Below are positions 36,016-47,333 of a stretch of DNA of 64,000 nucleotides, piece after piece. The notes below the pieces were generated by a model that searched no databases, was not told the origin of the DNA, and was given only the letters and a program-made list of their open reading frames with translations. A program made the position numbers and the translations under genes. Position 1 is the first letter of the stretch. The number at the start of each line of letters is the position of its first letter. Origin of the DNA: Rhabditoides inermis. Lineage: Eukaryota > Nematoda > Chromadorea > Rhabditida > Rhabditidae. Location: NCBI GenBank assembly GCA_963966185.1, contig CAWZYM010000307.1, positions 436,001 to 500,000 on the forward strand, in the 5' to 3' direction.

Positions 36016-36218
36016 AAGGTCGAACAGTTTTGCATCCTTTTCCTGTTTGTCTAGATGTTTCGTTCCAAACATCTTTTCACTTTCTTTCCAACCTCCAGCA
36101 GCTGTTTCGCTCTTTTTTTTCATTTCACCAATTTTGTGTTATTGTCGTTTGTTTTCTTTTGTTTTGTTTGTTTGTTTTATAAGATTCATTTATACCCTGA
36201 TAGCTTTGAACCGTGCAA

Positions 36219-36240
36219 TATTTTCAGCGTTTCTCTCACG
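36219..36240 (+). promoter_or_regulatory. probable spliced-leader acceptor and short 5' UTR of NPL4
   Basis: A TTTTCAG acceptor after a pyrimidine-rich stretch lies 13 bases before the ATG with no exon found upstream, as expected for nematode trans-splicing. Confidence 0.5.
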
Positions 36241-39153
36241 ATGGTCGTGGAAGCTGGGTTGAAAGTGAGTCTCGACTAATGTCATCATTTTCTGAATCCG
36301 TGTTTTGTGTGATTTAAAGGAGAAGCCGGATGAGGTCGATGCGATCCTTGCCGGCAAAGACGGACAGATCCAGCGTCCGCGCGATCCCAAGATGTGCCAT
36401 CACAACGCCCGCCAGAAGTGTGCTCATTGCCTCCCCATCGACGTGAGTATTGTTATTCGTAGTGTATTTGGGCAATTACCATTGTTATCATATATCTATG
36501 TTCAGCCGTACGACGAGGAGTACCTAAAGTCAAAGGAGATCAAGCATCTTTCTTTCCATTCGCACATCCGCAAGCTCACCGAGGGCAGTGGCAGGGGATC
36601 CCAGCTCAAGGTACGTTTCACGATTGATTCTCGAGTGTCAGTGTGCTGGTTGCAGAAGCCGCTGGAAAACATCTCGTGCTCAATCGACCTGAACTGTCCG
36701 GGCCACAAGCCGTACCCGAAGGGGGTGTGCACTAAGTGCCGCCCCGCCACCGTCACCCTCAACCGACAGGTGTGTAAGACTTTTTCGAATTATTTCTAAA
36801 AACGTATACTGTGTTCTTTTACCCTTCATTCGTTGGTTTAGCGTTTCCGCCACGTGGACAACGTGATGATGGAGAACGAGGAGCTGGTGAACGCGTTCCT
36901 CGACTACTGGCGTCGCAGCGGACACCAGAGGGTCGGATATCTCATCGGAACGTCAGTTTAACGTGTTTAATATATACATTTTGTGTATCTCTTATTGTAT
37001 TGTATGTACACCTATCGTTTTCCTTCAGCTATCAGGAGTTCGCGGACGTCCCGCTGGGAATGAAGGCGACGGTGGTTGCCATCTACGAGCCGCCGCAGAC
37101 GAGCAGCGAGGATGGTGTGCAGTTAGAGGAGGACAAGAACAGCGAGATAGTCGACAAGGTTGGAATTGAATGGGGAAAACATGTTAATTTCTATCAGGGA
37201 ATCAGTGGTAACTGGTAATGACTGATATCGTTTTAAGGTTTATACTAGCGGCGATTCAGTATTTACCATATATGCGTTGCAGATGTGCGGTTGGCTGGGT
37301 CTGAAGCGTGTTGGCTGGATCTTCACCGATCTGTGGTCGGCCGACAAGCAGGCCGGAACCGTTCACTGCACTCGCCACAAGGTATGTTTTGTTATTTCAC
37401 GACTTTGTGAATAACAGCATGAGCCCGAACAATTGTCCAAATAAGGTTGAAATAGTTTACAATATATTCACTTGAATTTGAATATATTGTATGTGTGTTG
37501 TTGCAGGACTCGTTCCTTCTGTCTGCGTCGGAGTGCATCACGGCCGCCGACATGCAGAACAAGCACCCCAACCCCACCGTCTACTGCACCGACGGGTACG
37601 CACTGATGCTTCTTGCTTGTGTCGAGTTGTTTACACGCGTGTCCTTTTAGCTACTACGGCAGCAAGTTTGTGACGGTGGTGGCGAGCGGAGATGAGTCGA
37701 TGGCGATTAACTTCCATGGATACCAGGTGCGGCGCATTTGCATATCGGGGAATGGCTAAAGGATGGATCTTAATGCAATGTAGTGAGTCTCTTTGGGTGT
37801 GAGGTTGATGGGATGATTAATGTTGATGGGTTTTGAGTGTTGTGGCGCGCTGATGCCGGATGGATGAGAAATGAGAACGTGTTCTCTGTTGTCAGGTGTC
37901 GAACCAGTGTGCCTCTCTGGTGGCCGCAGATCTGCTCTGTCCCACCAACCACCCAGAGCTCGCCTATGTCCGCGAGAAGCCCCTCAACGACACGCATTAC
38001 CTCACCGACGTCCAGTTCACCGTATGTTGGGTTTTGTTCTTTATTTATTTCTTTCTTTTTTTACTTATATTAGATATTACTTCTTCAAACAGTAGTGTAT
38101 GGTGCCTAGTTTACATAGAATGTGTTGTTCACGCCTTGTATGTGGTTGTTGTAGGAGAAGAACGAGTACGGAGCGGAGGTGCGCCGCGACGGCCGCCCAC
38201 TGCCCGTCGAGTTCCTCATGGTAGACGTGCCCGCTGGTATGCCCCTGGAGAAGAGACACACATTCCATGTCAGGTACGAGATAGAGGAAGGAGTGGGAGA
38301 TGCGTGACGTCAACGTGTACTTGATGTGAAAGCTCCATGTCTCGGGGGAGTGGTGGGAGATTGGGAAATGCGATATGCCAATCCAATGTGCGATTGCTCG
38401 TTTCTAGGTCTGTGTCGCACGCGATCGAGAACCGCGAGGTGATTGGAGAGCTGCAGGTAAGCGGGGAGAGTAGTCATATCGTATTAAAGTATTAATCGTC
38501 GATAATTCACAGGACGGCTCTAACCTGTCTGCGTACTGTGCTGGTTTCTCCACCAACGAGTTTCTCGAGCTGGCAACCAACTTCCACTTCCTCATCTACC
38601 TCGCCACCAACCCGGTACTTTCAACTTTCAACTTTTGTTATGAGTATTATACAATCTGAAGAGACATATCTAACGGTGCTCTGAGAATCGCTAGAGCCAA
38701 TGATGATGACAAAGCATGTGATGTTGTGTGTTGGAGATTGTCAAGTTCTCGGAGGAGGAGCTGCGTGAGTTGTGCTCGGCTGTGCTAGCACAGGACAGGG
38801 CCAAGGCTGTCAACTGGGCGCGCGACTGCGGAAACTGGCAGACACTCGCTGCCCTTGCCAACGAACAACAACACCACGGTGAGGCAAGGATTCGCTCTCT
38901 CCCCGCGCCCCCTCTCTCTCTTTTTCTCTCTTTCTCTCTTTCTCTCTTTCTCTCTTTCTCTCTCTTACTTCTCTCTCTTTTCCTCACCCTCTTCCCTTTT
39001 CTCCCTCTTACTCCTCTCCTTGCAGCCCCCACTGCCTCTTCTGGCTCGGCCGCTGGCGGCGCGTCGCATGCTTGGAACTGCGCCCACTGCACCTTCGAGA
39101 ACCAGGAGAAGCGCTCGGATTGCGCCATGTGCGGCCTTCCCGCCACTGCATAG
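36241..39153 (+). CDS. npl-4: NPL4, p97/CDC48 ubiquitin-adaptor subunit
   Basis: NPL4 pairs with UFD1 to bring ubiquitinated proteins to the p97 unfoldase. The protein begins MVVEAGLK, then [20 protein letters not shown], the zinc-binding [12 protein letters not shown], and a second set in [11 protein letters not shown] and CTKCRP. The MPN-like core follows: [60 protein letters not shown] and [16 protein letters not shown]. The C-terminal NZF finger is [20 protein letters not shown]. Other animal NPL4 proteins start with a ubiquitin-like domain of about 80 residues. Here the first exon starts at the domain border, 13 bases after a strong acceptor (ATATTTTCAG), as at a spliced-leader site, and no UBL exon is visible upstream. 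Confidence 0.94.
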
Positions 39154-39207
39154 ATCAGCTGATCAACACCTGATCAGCTGGCGCGGTTGTGGTGATCAGC
39201 TGATCGC
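39153..39207. repeat. clustered GATCAGCTGATC palindromes
   Basis: Three copies of the core TGATCAGCTG lie within 55 bases directly after the NPL4 stop codon, two of them full 12-base palindromes. The transcript could fold into one of several alternative hairpins here. The remaining gap to 39896 shows no gene. Confidence 0.8.
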
Positions 39208-39896
39208 CCAGAACTCGGTTATGCCGCCCCGTGTTTATCTCGTTCGCTTCCCCCTGTTGGCTACATTGCTCGTTCGTTTTCTACTTATTTATGTATAATC
39301 TATTTATCTATTCATAATTTTATTCAGATCGAGTTTCAGATTGCTGTACATTATGATTATCCCGTCCCGAGAATGCATTATGTATTTATCTCTTGGGAGA
39401 GTTTTTGGTATTGTTGAAACGGAGTCTGTATAAAGGAAGTTTTATGTTTGGTGTGTTTGCCACGCGCACTTGCGTCACTCGCTGTACTATATCGGCTACC
39501 GTCTTGTCACTTGGTCAGCAGCCATCCCGCCCCCAGAGGCGGTTATCTCATTTCCTGATAGCCTATCACATGTTCACGAGATGCCAGCTATCGTGAACAC
39601 TTTATTTGATGATCCGATTAGCTTCTGTTCCATTCGACATGCAGTCGTGTACCAAGTTATGTTCCTTTGGTGTTCATGCATCATACTACATACATATTCG
39701 TTGGCAGTTGAAGTTGAGGAACAGCGTTGGAATGCCGGATGTTGTTCGCGTCATCACTCATTCGCGCTGTTTTTTTTCCTGTTTTGCTTCTCCCATGCCC
39801 CACTCTTATCTCTTTTTGTGTTACTTTCATGGCGTATCCATGCTCTATGCACTCTCTCAACTCGTTCCCTGTTGATACATGTAGTGGATTGTGCAG

Positions 39897-40478
39897 ATGA
39901 CGGGAGGCGGGGCGGCGGTGGGCGGAGCGTGGAGCTACATCCCGGAGGAGTGGTGGCCGGAGTCGCTGAGTGAGCTGGCCGAGCTGGAGCTGGACAGGAG
40001 GTGGGTGGGGAGAGGAGCCAGAGAGAGGCGGAGGAGAAGTGTGTAAGATGCTGTTCAGGAGTCTTCTGTGGGCTGGCGGTCGACTGCAGCGCATCAACAT
40101 GTGGCCCTGGTTCGACATATGCCACTACCTCATTGTCAGTTTTTGATTTTCTGTCAGATCAGATAGTCGTGACATCACAATCACAACAATGTGTAAGAAG
40201 GCGTGCAGCATGGTCAAGATTTTGATAGGTTAACGCAGGGGAATGTCGCTGACTAATGAAAAGTGTAAACAGTTCTTCTGCATGATTTTTTGACGATTCA
40301 AACCGCATATTGGAATAACACAATTTTTGTGCTGAAGCCCGAAGCAAGTGAGTAGCGTTGCAGACGATCGGGTCTCTTCGCGATGACATGGGCCCGGATG
40401 GGATGACATTCGCCCGGAAACACCCACTCAGCACATGGCTCAGCAGCATGCTCATGAGCTTCGCTGGAGGTGGGGAGG

Positions 40479-40518
<40 letters not shown>

Positions 40519-41798
40519 AGAGGAAAGGAAAGGAGGGATAAGGAGAGTTTTTGCAGGCTTCCTCTCGTCGTTCCTTCTTGGTGAACCCATCATCACCCCC
40601 TTCAAAAGCAACTTTGATGTGGCGTTTGTGAGTTTTCATCGCATATCACTGTAAAGTTAGATCTCATTTTCATTGTTTTCAGGGCACAATCATGTGGTAC
40701 CTGGTGTTCTTCTCGCCCTTCGACGTCGTCTACAAAGTGTGCAAGATCAAGCCGATCAAGATAGGCATCGCAGTCATGAAGGAGGTGCAGAGGGCATTCA
40801 AGGTGAGATGTGAGAAGAGGGGGGAGGGGGAGTTGGAGACCACCCACGACGCGTGCAGGTGCACCACGGAGTGCTGGCGGCTGTGAAGGCGTATCCGGAG
40901 TCGTACGTGGTGCAAGTGATGGTGGGGGCGAGCAAGGGAGCCGGCGGAGGCCTCGTCAAGATGGTCGAGCAGGTCAGTGAGGGGGGGGGAGAGGAGGGAG
41001 ACATCCGACACTTCAGCTGGTTCGCGGAGTGTGGACGCCACACAAGCACGAGATCATCTCGCCCTCGTTCACGTCCAAGGTGAGAGCGGTTATTGATTGA
41101 TGTATTGATCGAACGATTTCTTTCAGGCGTGTGTGATAGCGGCGCTGGTGTTTGCTGTTGAGAGAAACAGTATGTGGGTGAGCATGCCGCACGACCTCGT
41201 CTATCTGGTGGGTTGCATTAAGACCTGTTACATTTAGAGAGGGAAGGAGGGAGAGAGAAAGAGAGAAAGAGAGAAAGAGAGAGAGAAGGATATGCGACAC
41301 AATTTGGCGGTATTATCAAGATGGGATCGCAATTATATAACTACTTGTTTATGGTTTTGTCTAGCATTTATGTGTGTGTTTTTAGGGTATTGTCACGTTC
41401 TTTGTGTACTTCAAGCTCTCCGGACTGTTGTTTGGAGTCAAGGTGAGAGAGGGAGGGAGGCGGAGAGCGGTATTGGGTATAGAAAGGAAAGGGGGGAAGG
41501 AGAAGATAAAGTATACTAGAACTGTACACTATACTTTCAGGACCCGATAGCTCCTTTTGAGAATCTTTTCTGTTCTGTCTTCCTTGGTGGAATCATGGAC
41601 GCGTTCAGTCGGTGAGTAGGCGACAAGTCGACGTGGGTGGTCCTCAGACCATTGGTCATCCTCCATCCCCTTCTTCTTTGCAGTGCTATGAATGAGACGA
41701 AGAAGGAGGCGACTGCTGGCAAGAAGAAGACGGCGGAAGAGGATGTGCTCAATGGGAAGAAGTACAAGAGCCAGGGCGAGCGGAAGAAGAAGCAGTGA
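39897..41798 (+). CDS. TRIC-type intracellular cation channel, copy 1 (TMEM38-like)
   Basis: Trimeric intracellular cation channels carry K+ in the ER/SR membrane as counter-ion to Ca2+ release. The start is MTGGGAAVGGAWSYIPEEWW. Later exons give MWPWFDICHYLIV, KHPLSTWLSSMLMSFAGG, FLLGEPIITPF, IMWYLVFFSPFDVVYK, SYVVQVMVGASKGAGGG, ACVIAALVFAVERNSM, MPHDLVYLG and FVYFKLSGLLFG. The KGAGGG segment is the family hallmark pore region. The tail is Lys-rich (GERKKKQ), as in ER-retained proteins. The ATG follows directly on TGCAG. One intron has a GA tract (about 40478-40512). The neighbour at 42994 is a clear duplicate with the same exon layout. Confidence 0.93.
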
Positions 41799-42990
41799 GC
41801 TTCGTGGGTGGTCCCTGTGCCTGACCTAGTCGCTGTGATCAGTGACCGCGGAGACAGGTCACTATTCTAGTCAAATTATTTCAGTTTTCCTTATGTAAGG
41901 TTTTTATATTTGTTGTTGTTCCCGATAGCTTTGCTTTCGCTATCTAGTCAAGTGTACCCTCAGCTACAGTATTCTAGTCCACACTGTTTTCGTCTATCAG
42001 TACAGTATCCTGTTCACTTGCCTCTAGTCAACCGTTGTTTTCTTCTTCTATGTAATTACATGCTCATAGCGTTTGAATAGATAGGAACTCCCTTTCTGGC
42101 GCGCTGTGATGTTTTTTTCGAAATGCGAGGTTTATTTGGATGTCTATAAAATGTTATAAAGTTTTTTCTTCGTTCAAATAAGTTGAGTATGTTTTAATTT
42201 TTAAACTTAATTGTTCGGAACAATGTAATATCTGGGTGTGAGGGCGAGAGGACTTGAAGCTGTCACTCTGTTTGTATTCTCTCTCATCTCGCGCGAATCC
42301 CACGTTTGTTTGTTTGTTTGATGAAAGAGATTTCAGCGGATATGCGATTTGCGGTGCGGAATCGACAGAGAGACACGACACAATCGGCAAGGCAAGCGCA
42401 TTTCGAACTTTTTGATCATTTTGCTGGTGTAACTTGTCGAGTGCGCTGCGCGTGTGAAGTGAAGGCAGGAGTGTTGTGGGCGTTGTAATCCCCCTCTCTC
42501 TCCCTCTCACTCGCCCTCTGACAACTGTCGGAATGAACACTGCATGGCAGATCTCTCTCTCCCTCTCTCTTCCTCCCGCGCGAGTATTGATTGATATGAG
42601 AGGATTTGTGAGATCGGCAGCAGTCTGAGAGAGGTTATTTCTTGTGGTGTGTATATTCGAAGGCTACTGGGCGCTGTGTCTGAGCCCAGTTGCATTAGTG
42701 CACTATTGTGTCTCTGGATTCGCGTGGGGTTTCTCTAGTGTTCCTATTTGGAGTGTTGTTGACCGAGAGAGCCCGAGTTATACATGTCAGAAACGAGTTT
42801 CCGTGAGTAGAATTTGTTTTTATTGTTGTGATAACGTGGAAAGTTGGTTCGAGGGATGCTCCTTGTTTTTTTAGAGCTTGAGAATGTTGCGTACATCGCA
42901 GATGCTGCCTTTCCTTTGACCACATGCATTTCTAATATTATCAGCGTACTTGTCCCTGAGCGGTGTTGACATGTGGATGAATTAACAAAA
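41799..42990. other. intergenic spacer between the TRIC duplicates
   Basis: No exon chain was found. It should hold the 3' end of copy 1 and the promoter of copy 2. Confidence 0.6.
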
Positions 42991-42993
42991 TCA

Positions 42994-43142
42994 ATGGAAG
43001 TCTCCGAAATGCTCGATTTTTCAGATCGATCGATATCAGCGGGTATGTGGCCGGAGTGGCTACAGATGGACCAGGAGATCCTGCTAGATGCAGGAGCTCA
43101 ACTACACAGGGTGGGTCGTTATCCCCCCTCTCTGTCTTTCTG

Positions 43143-43186
<44 letters not shown>

Positions 43187-45207
43187 AACCCAATTTCTTC
43201 CAGGTGAAGATGTTCCCCTACTTTGACATCGCCCACTACGTGCTGGTGAGTTGTTTGGCTATGGATATATTGATTGAATATCGATTGCCGTGTTCAGATG
43301 ATCATCGAGGTTCGCGACGACTTGGCCTCCGGCGCGTCGCTCTTCTCCAGAAAGGTGAGTAGACGCGCAACGTGTTTATTTCTAGAATGACAATTTTACT
43401 GTTTGCGCGAAACAATCCATGTCTTTGTGTGTTGCAGCACCCGCTGGCGTGCTGGCTGTCGTCCATGTTGATGTGCTTCGCCGACTCGTTCCTCGCCAAT
43501 TTCCTCCTCGGAGAGCCCGTCATCGCCCCCTTCAAGAGACACGACGACATCATACTCGTGCGTTGCCATTGCCATGTCATTGGCATTTACTTTGTTTCAA
43601 TCAGTTCGATCGAGACAGTATTATATATATATATATATATACCACCAATTAGCGCTATTCTCATCGGCGTAGTTAGGATTGGGTGTGAAATGTAGTTGGT
43701 GCGGAATTTCAGCACACTAATTAAATACCACTGAACACTGGTTTGTTCAGTTCAGATCTGAATGGTCCTATGTTCTAATTTTTTTTTAAAGTAAAACATG
43801 GTCAGAGGTACTTTTAAATTTGCTTCACTTTGTTTATTGAATATGTTTCAATGAAGTTTGACATTCCTGTATACAACTATGTATTCAGGCGACGATCATC
43901 TGGTATCTGGTGTTCTACGCGCCTTTCGACTTCGTCTACAAGATGGCCAAGGTGGGATAGGAAGGGAAAGAGGGAAAGGAAGAGAGGGGGAAGAAGGAGG
44001 GGAGAAAGGGAGGAGGGGGATTGACAGTGAGAGAGCCGTTCCCTTTCCAGATGATGCCCGTGAAGTGCTTCCTGGCAGTGCTCAAGGAAGTCAAGAGGGC
44101 TTATAAGGTATGCTATTTTGATTTTAGTTTTTTTCTCGATACGTTCTGGAGAAAGTGAATGATCTGGGAGATTGAAGATTTTATCATGTTCCGTGCTTGT
44201 TCTGTCTGCAATTATCATTCTCATTGCAATCCTGTTACCATCATTAGAATATAATAATAGATAGATATGATTTTGTGTATGATCTGTATGATGTCTTCTT
44301 CCCCTACTCTCCCTCTCTCTCCCTCTCTCTCTCTCCCTCTCCCTCTCCCTCTTCTTTACAGGTGTCCCACGGAGTGTCCCACGCGGCCAAGCTCTACCCT
44401 CACTCGTACGTGGTGCACGTGTTGGTGGGAACAGCCAAGGGTGCGGGCAGCGGAATCATGAGGACCATGGAACAGGTAGGGCAGGGAAGGAGGAGGCAGA
44501 AGTAGAGTGGGGTGCTTTCAGCTGGTGCGCGGTGTGTGGGCGCCGTCCCACAACGAACTCCTCCGCCCCAACTTCGCCACCAAGGTATGCCACAGAGAAA
44601 AAGGAACATTCGTTTTTTTTGTTTATGTATTTTTCTTTGAGTTTTTCTCTTTTGCGATGAATTGTTTTCATTGTATTGAATCATATGTGGATATTGAGGC
44701 GTGCGTTCTGGCCGCGACCATCTTCGCTCTCGAGAAGAACTCGGTCTACATCAACATGCCCCACGATCTTGTCTACCTGGTCAGTGCATTGGTTTATTTA
44801 TTATCAAATGGTTTATTGATTGATTATCGAATGATTACAGGCCATCGTCGGCTTCTTTGTCTACTTCAAGCTGTCGGCTGTTCTCTTCCACGTTACTGAT
44901 CCGTTCGCGCCCATTGAGAACCTCTTCTGTGCAATCTTCATGGGAGGAATTTGGGATGCACTGTCTAGGCGAGTTTCTCCCTCCCTCCCTCTTTCTCTCT
45001 CTCCTCTCTCTCTCTCTCCTCTCCTCTCTCCTCTCTCTCTCCTCTCTCTCCTCTCTCTCCCTCTCCCTCTCCTCTCTCCCTCCCTCCCTCCCTCCCTCCC
45101 TCTCTCACCGTCTTCCTCTCAGGGCTCTGGCGGCTAGCCGCGAGCGCCGCGCAGCCAATACACAGGAGAATGGCTCTATTGCGGCGGAGGGCAAGAAGGA
45201 GCAGTGA
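42994..45207 (+). CDS. TRIC-type intracellular cation channel, copy 2 (TMEM38-like)
   Basis: The start is MEVSEMLDFSDRSISAGMWP. Exon order follows copy 1: MFPYFDIAHYVL, HPLACWLSSMLMCFADSF, NFLLGEPVIAPFKRHDD, IIWYLVFYAPFDFVYKMAK, SYVVHVLVGTAKGAGSG, LVRGVWAPSHNELLRPNF, ACVLAATIFALEKNSV, MPHDLVYL and FFVYFKLSAVLFHVTDPFAP. The tail ends in AAEGKKEQ, again lysine-rich. The pore region KGAGSG differs from KGAGGG of copy 1. CT-rich introns lie at about 43145-43185, 44310-44360 and 45000-45115. The pair is in the same orientation, 1.2 kb apart. AATAAA occurs near 45502. Confidence 0.93.
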
Positions 45208-45723
45208 GGAAGAAGTAGGATAGATTACGGTAGAAGAGACTTTCGGCGGGATACTGTATGCTTCGGCTTGCTGACCCCGCTCACCCACTGTGCACAGACT
45301 CTAGTCATATCTGATCGTCTCCCAGAGACGAGTTGTTTTCGATTTGATGCGTGCTTTGTTTACGTTTCGAGTAGTGCTCAAATTAAAGTTTCATTCTTTT
45401 CTCCGATGCAAGGTGCCAGAATTGTATAGGACACATCTCACTCTCACACTAGACTAGCCACAAAGCTTTATGTTGTTATATGCGATGATGTTTCTTTTTT
45501 GAATAAAAATGTTTGTGAATCTCGGTATATCGGTGTGGTTGCTTGGATTATATGAGAAGTTTGCAACTTTGCGTGATATCTAATATCTAATGTGAGTTTG
45601 TTTGTGCATGGGTTGAGAGTGAGCGTATGTTGACAGTGACAGTTGACAGTGAGCGTACAGTGAGCGTATATTGTGCTATTCGATTATGTGAGTGTACTCA
45701 TGTTACTCGAGTATTGTTTAGGA

Positions 45724-47246
45724 ATGGTGTCTCGACCGCAGGTGAAGGGAAAGAGTGGGAAGGCGAGGCTGGAGGAGATACAGCTCATAGAGTTGAACAG
45801 GTATGCGAGGAAAGAGAGGAAAGAGTAATAGAGGAGTGATAGAGATTGAACGATTCCCTTTGAGGGAAAACTTTGACAAGATCTGGCCCTATCTCATTGT
45901 CTCGATAAAGGCGGGAACTTTGGTCGCCGTTGATTTGGTGAGTTTGAATTATTTATTTATTTATTATAACAGAATATGTTTCTATGCTGCCCACGCCTGG
46001 TGCATTTCGGCAAAGTGGTTGTTGGCCATGTCGGAAGCTTTTGTGAAATCGACCTAAATCATAGTCGGATACGAATGAAACGTAATGATATAACAGTTAG
46101 CATACCTTCGACTCTTTCCGTTTTCTTCTCCATGTATAAATTAAAGAAAGCGAGAAGAATAAGTGCTGATAGGCAAACATCTAAAAGCTTGCAGTTAGCT
46201 TAGAATTCTTTGGTGAAAATAGTGGATTTTGAACAGTATTCTGAATGATTGCTGATGCTCTCACATCACCACGTGGCGCTCGCTTAGCAAGCCGCGGGTT
46301 CGATCTTGGATATCCACACAAAGTTATGTCAAAGTGAACACACTGTCGCATAGATTCCGAATTTGATTTTTGTCTAACAACCACCCTGATGAAAAGAGTG
46401 GACCTCATTTGCGAGCTCATTATTATCATGTGAGTTCCTATACAACAAAATATTATGAATTGGTTTTCATCGAATGGTTAGTGGTTTGGTTTTTGCCACT
46501 TATATGTATATGTGTTATGAGTGTCTAGGCTCTCGATCGAATCGCTGTTTCGCCAACTGGCGCCGGCTGTCAATAGCTTGAACTAGGCAACGACTTTTGT
46601 GCTTTATCATAGGCGTATAAGGAAATTGTTGTGAACTCTAAACTTACAATATCATATGCGTGACTGAGCGCCGTGCGATCTTGTCCTAACGGGATATCAG
46701 TAAAGAATATTGAATACAAAATTAGCATAATGTACACTGTAAAATGTAAATTGACTTATTCATTTGAGTGTTCATAAATGGTTACCTATTCTGCATAAGA
46801 ATTCGTTGATTATAAATGGGAGAATAAGCTGAGTTGAACGGATGTTCTGGCTGGATGTAAAACTAAATAAAAACGTTTGCAGAATAATGCAAGATCACTT
46901 TACCGATCACTGAGTTTTGAATCATTGTTGTGGCGTTCAGAGTACTGTTTAATACTGTATTGTATTATGTAGGGCATTGTCTGAAGAATAATATAGTGAA
47001 AAGATAATGTGTCTGATTATTCTACCACAGCTGCAATGATTGTAGCGGTTGTCTGGCTTATCAATAGCAGTAGACTGAATCCCAACCATTGACCGAAGTC
47101 GATAGCGATTACTATTGTTATCTAGATGACTCATTTTTATCGAAGTTACAAAATAATATCGCTCACTTGCGGTACGAGTATGACAATAAATCCTATTGGA
47201 GCTATCATTAATTCGTATTTCTAAAAAAAATTACATAATTTATTTG

Positions 47247-47333
<87 letters not shown>

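Noticed and set aside
39393..39896. Frames between NPL4 and the first TRIC gene
   Set aside because: No splice-linked chain, no domain and poor codon bias; left as intergenic.
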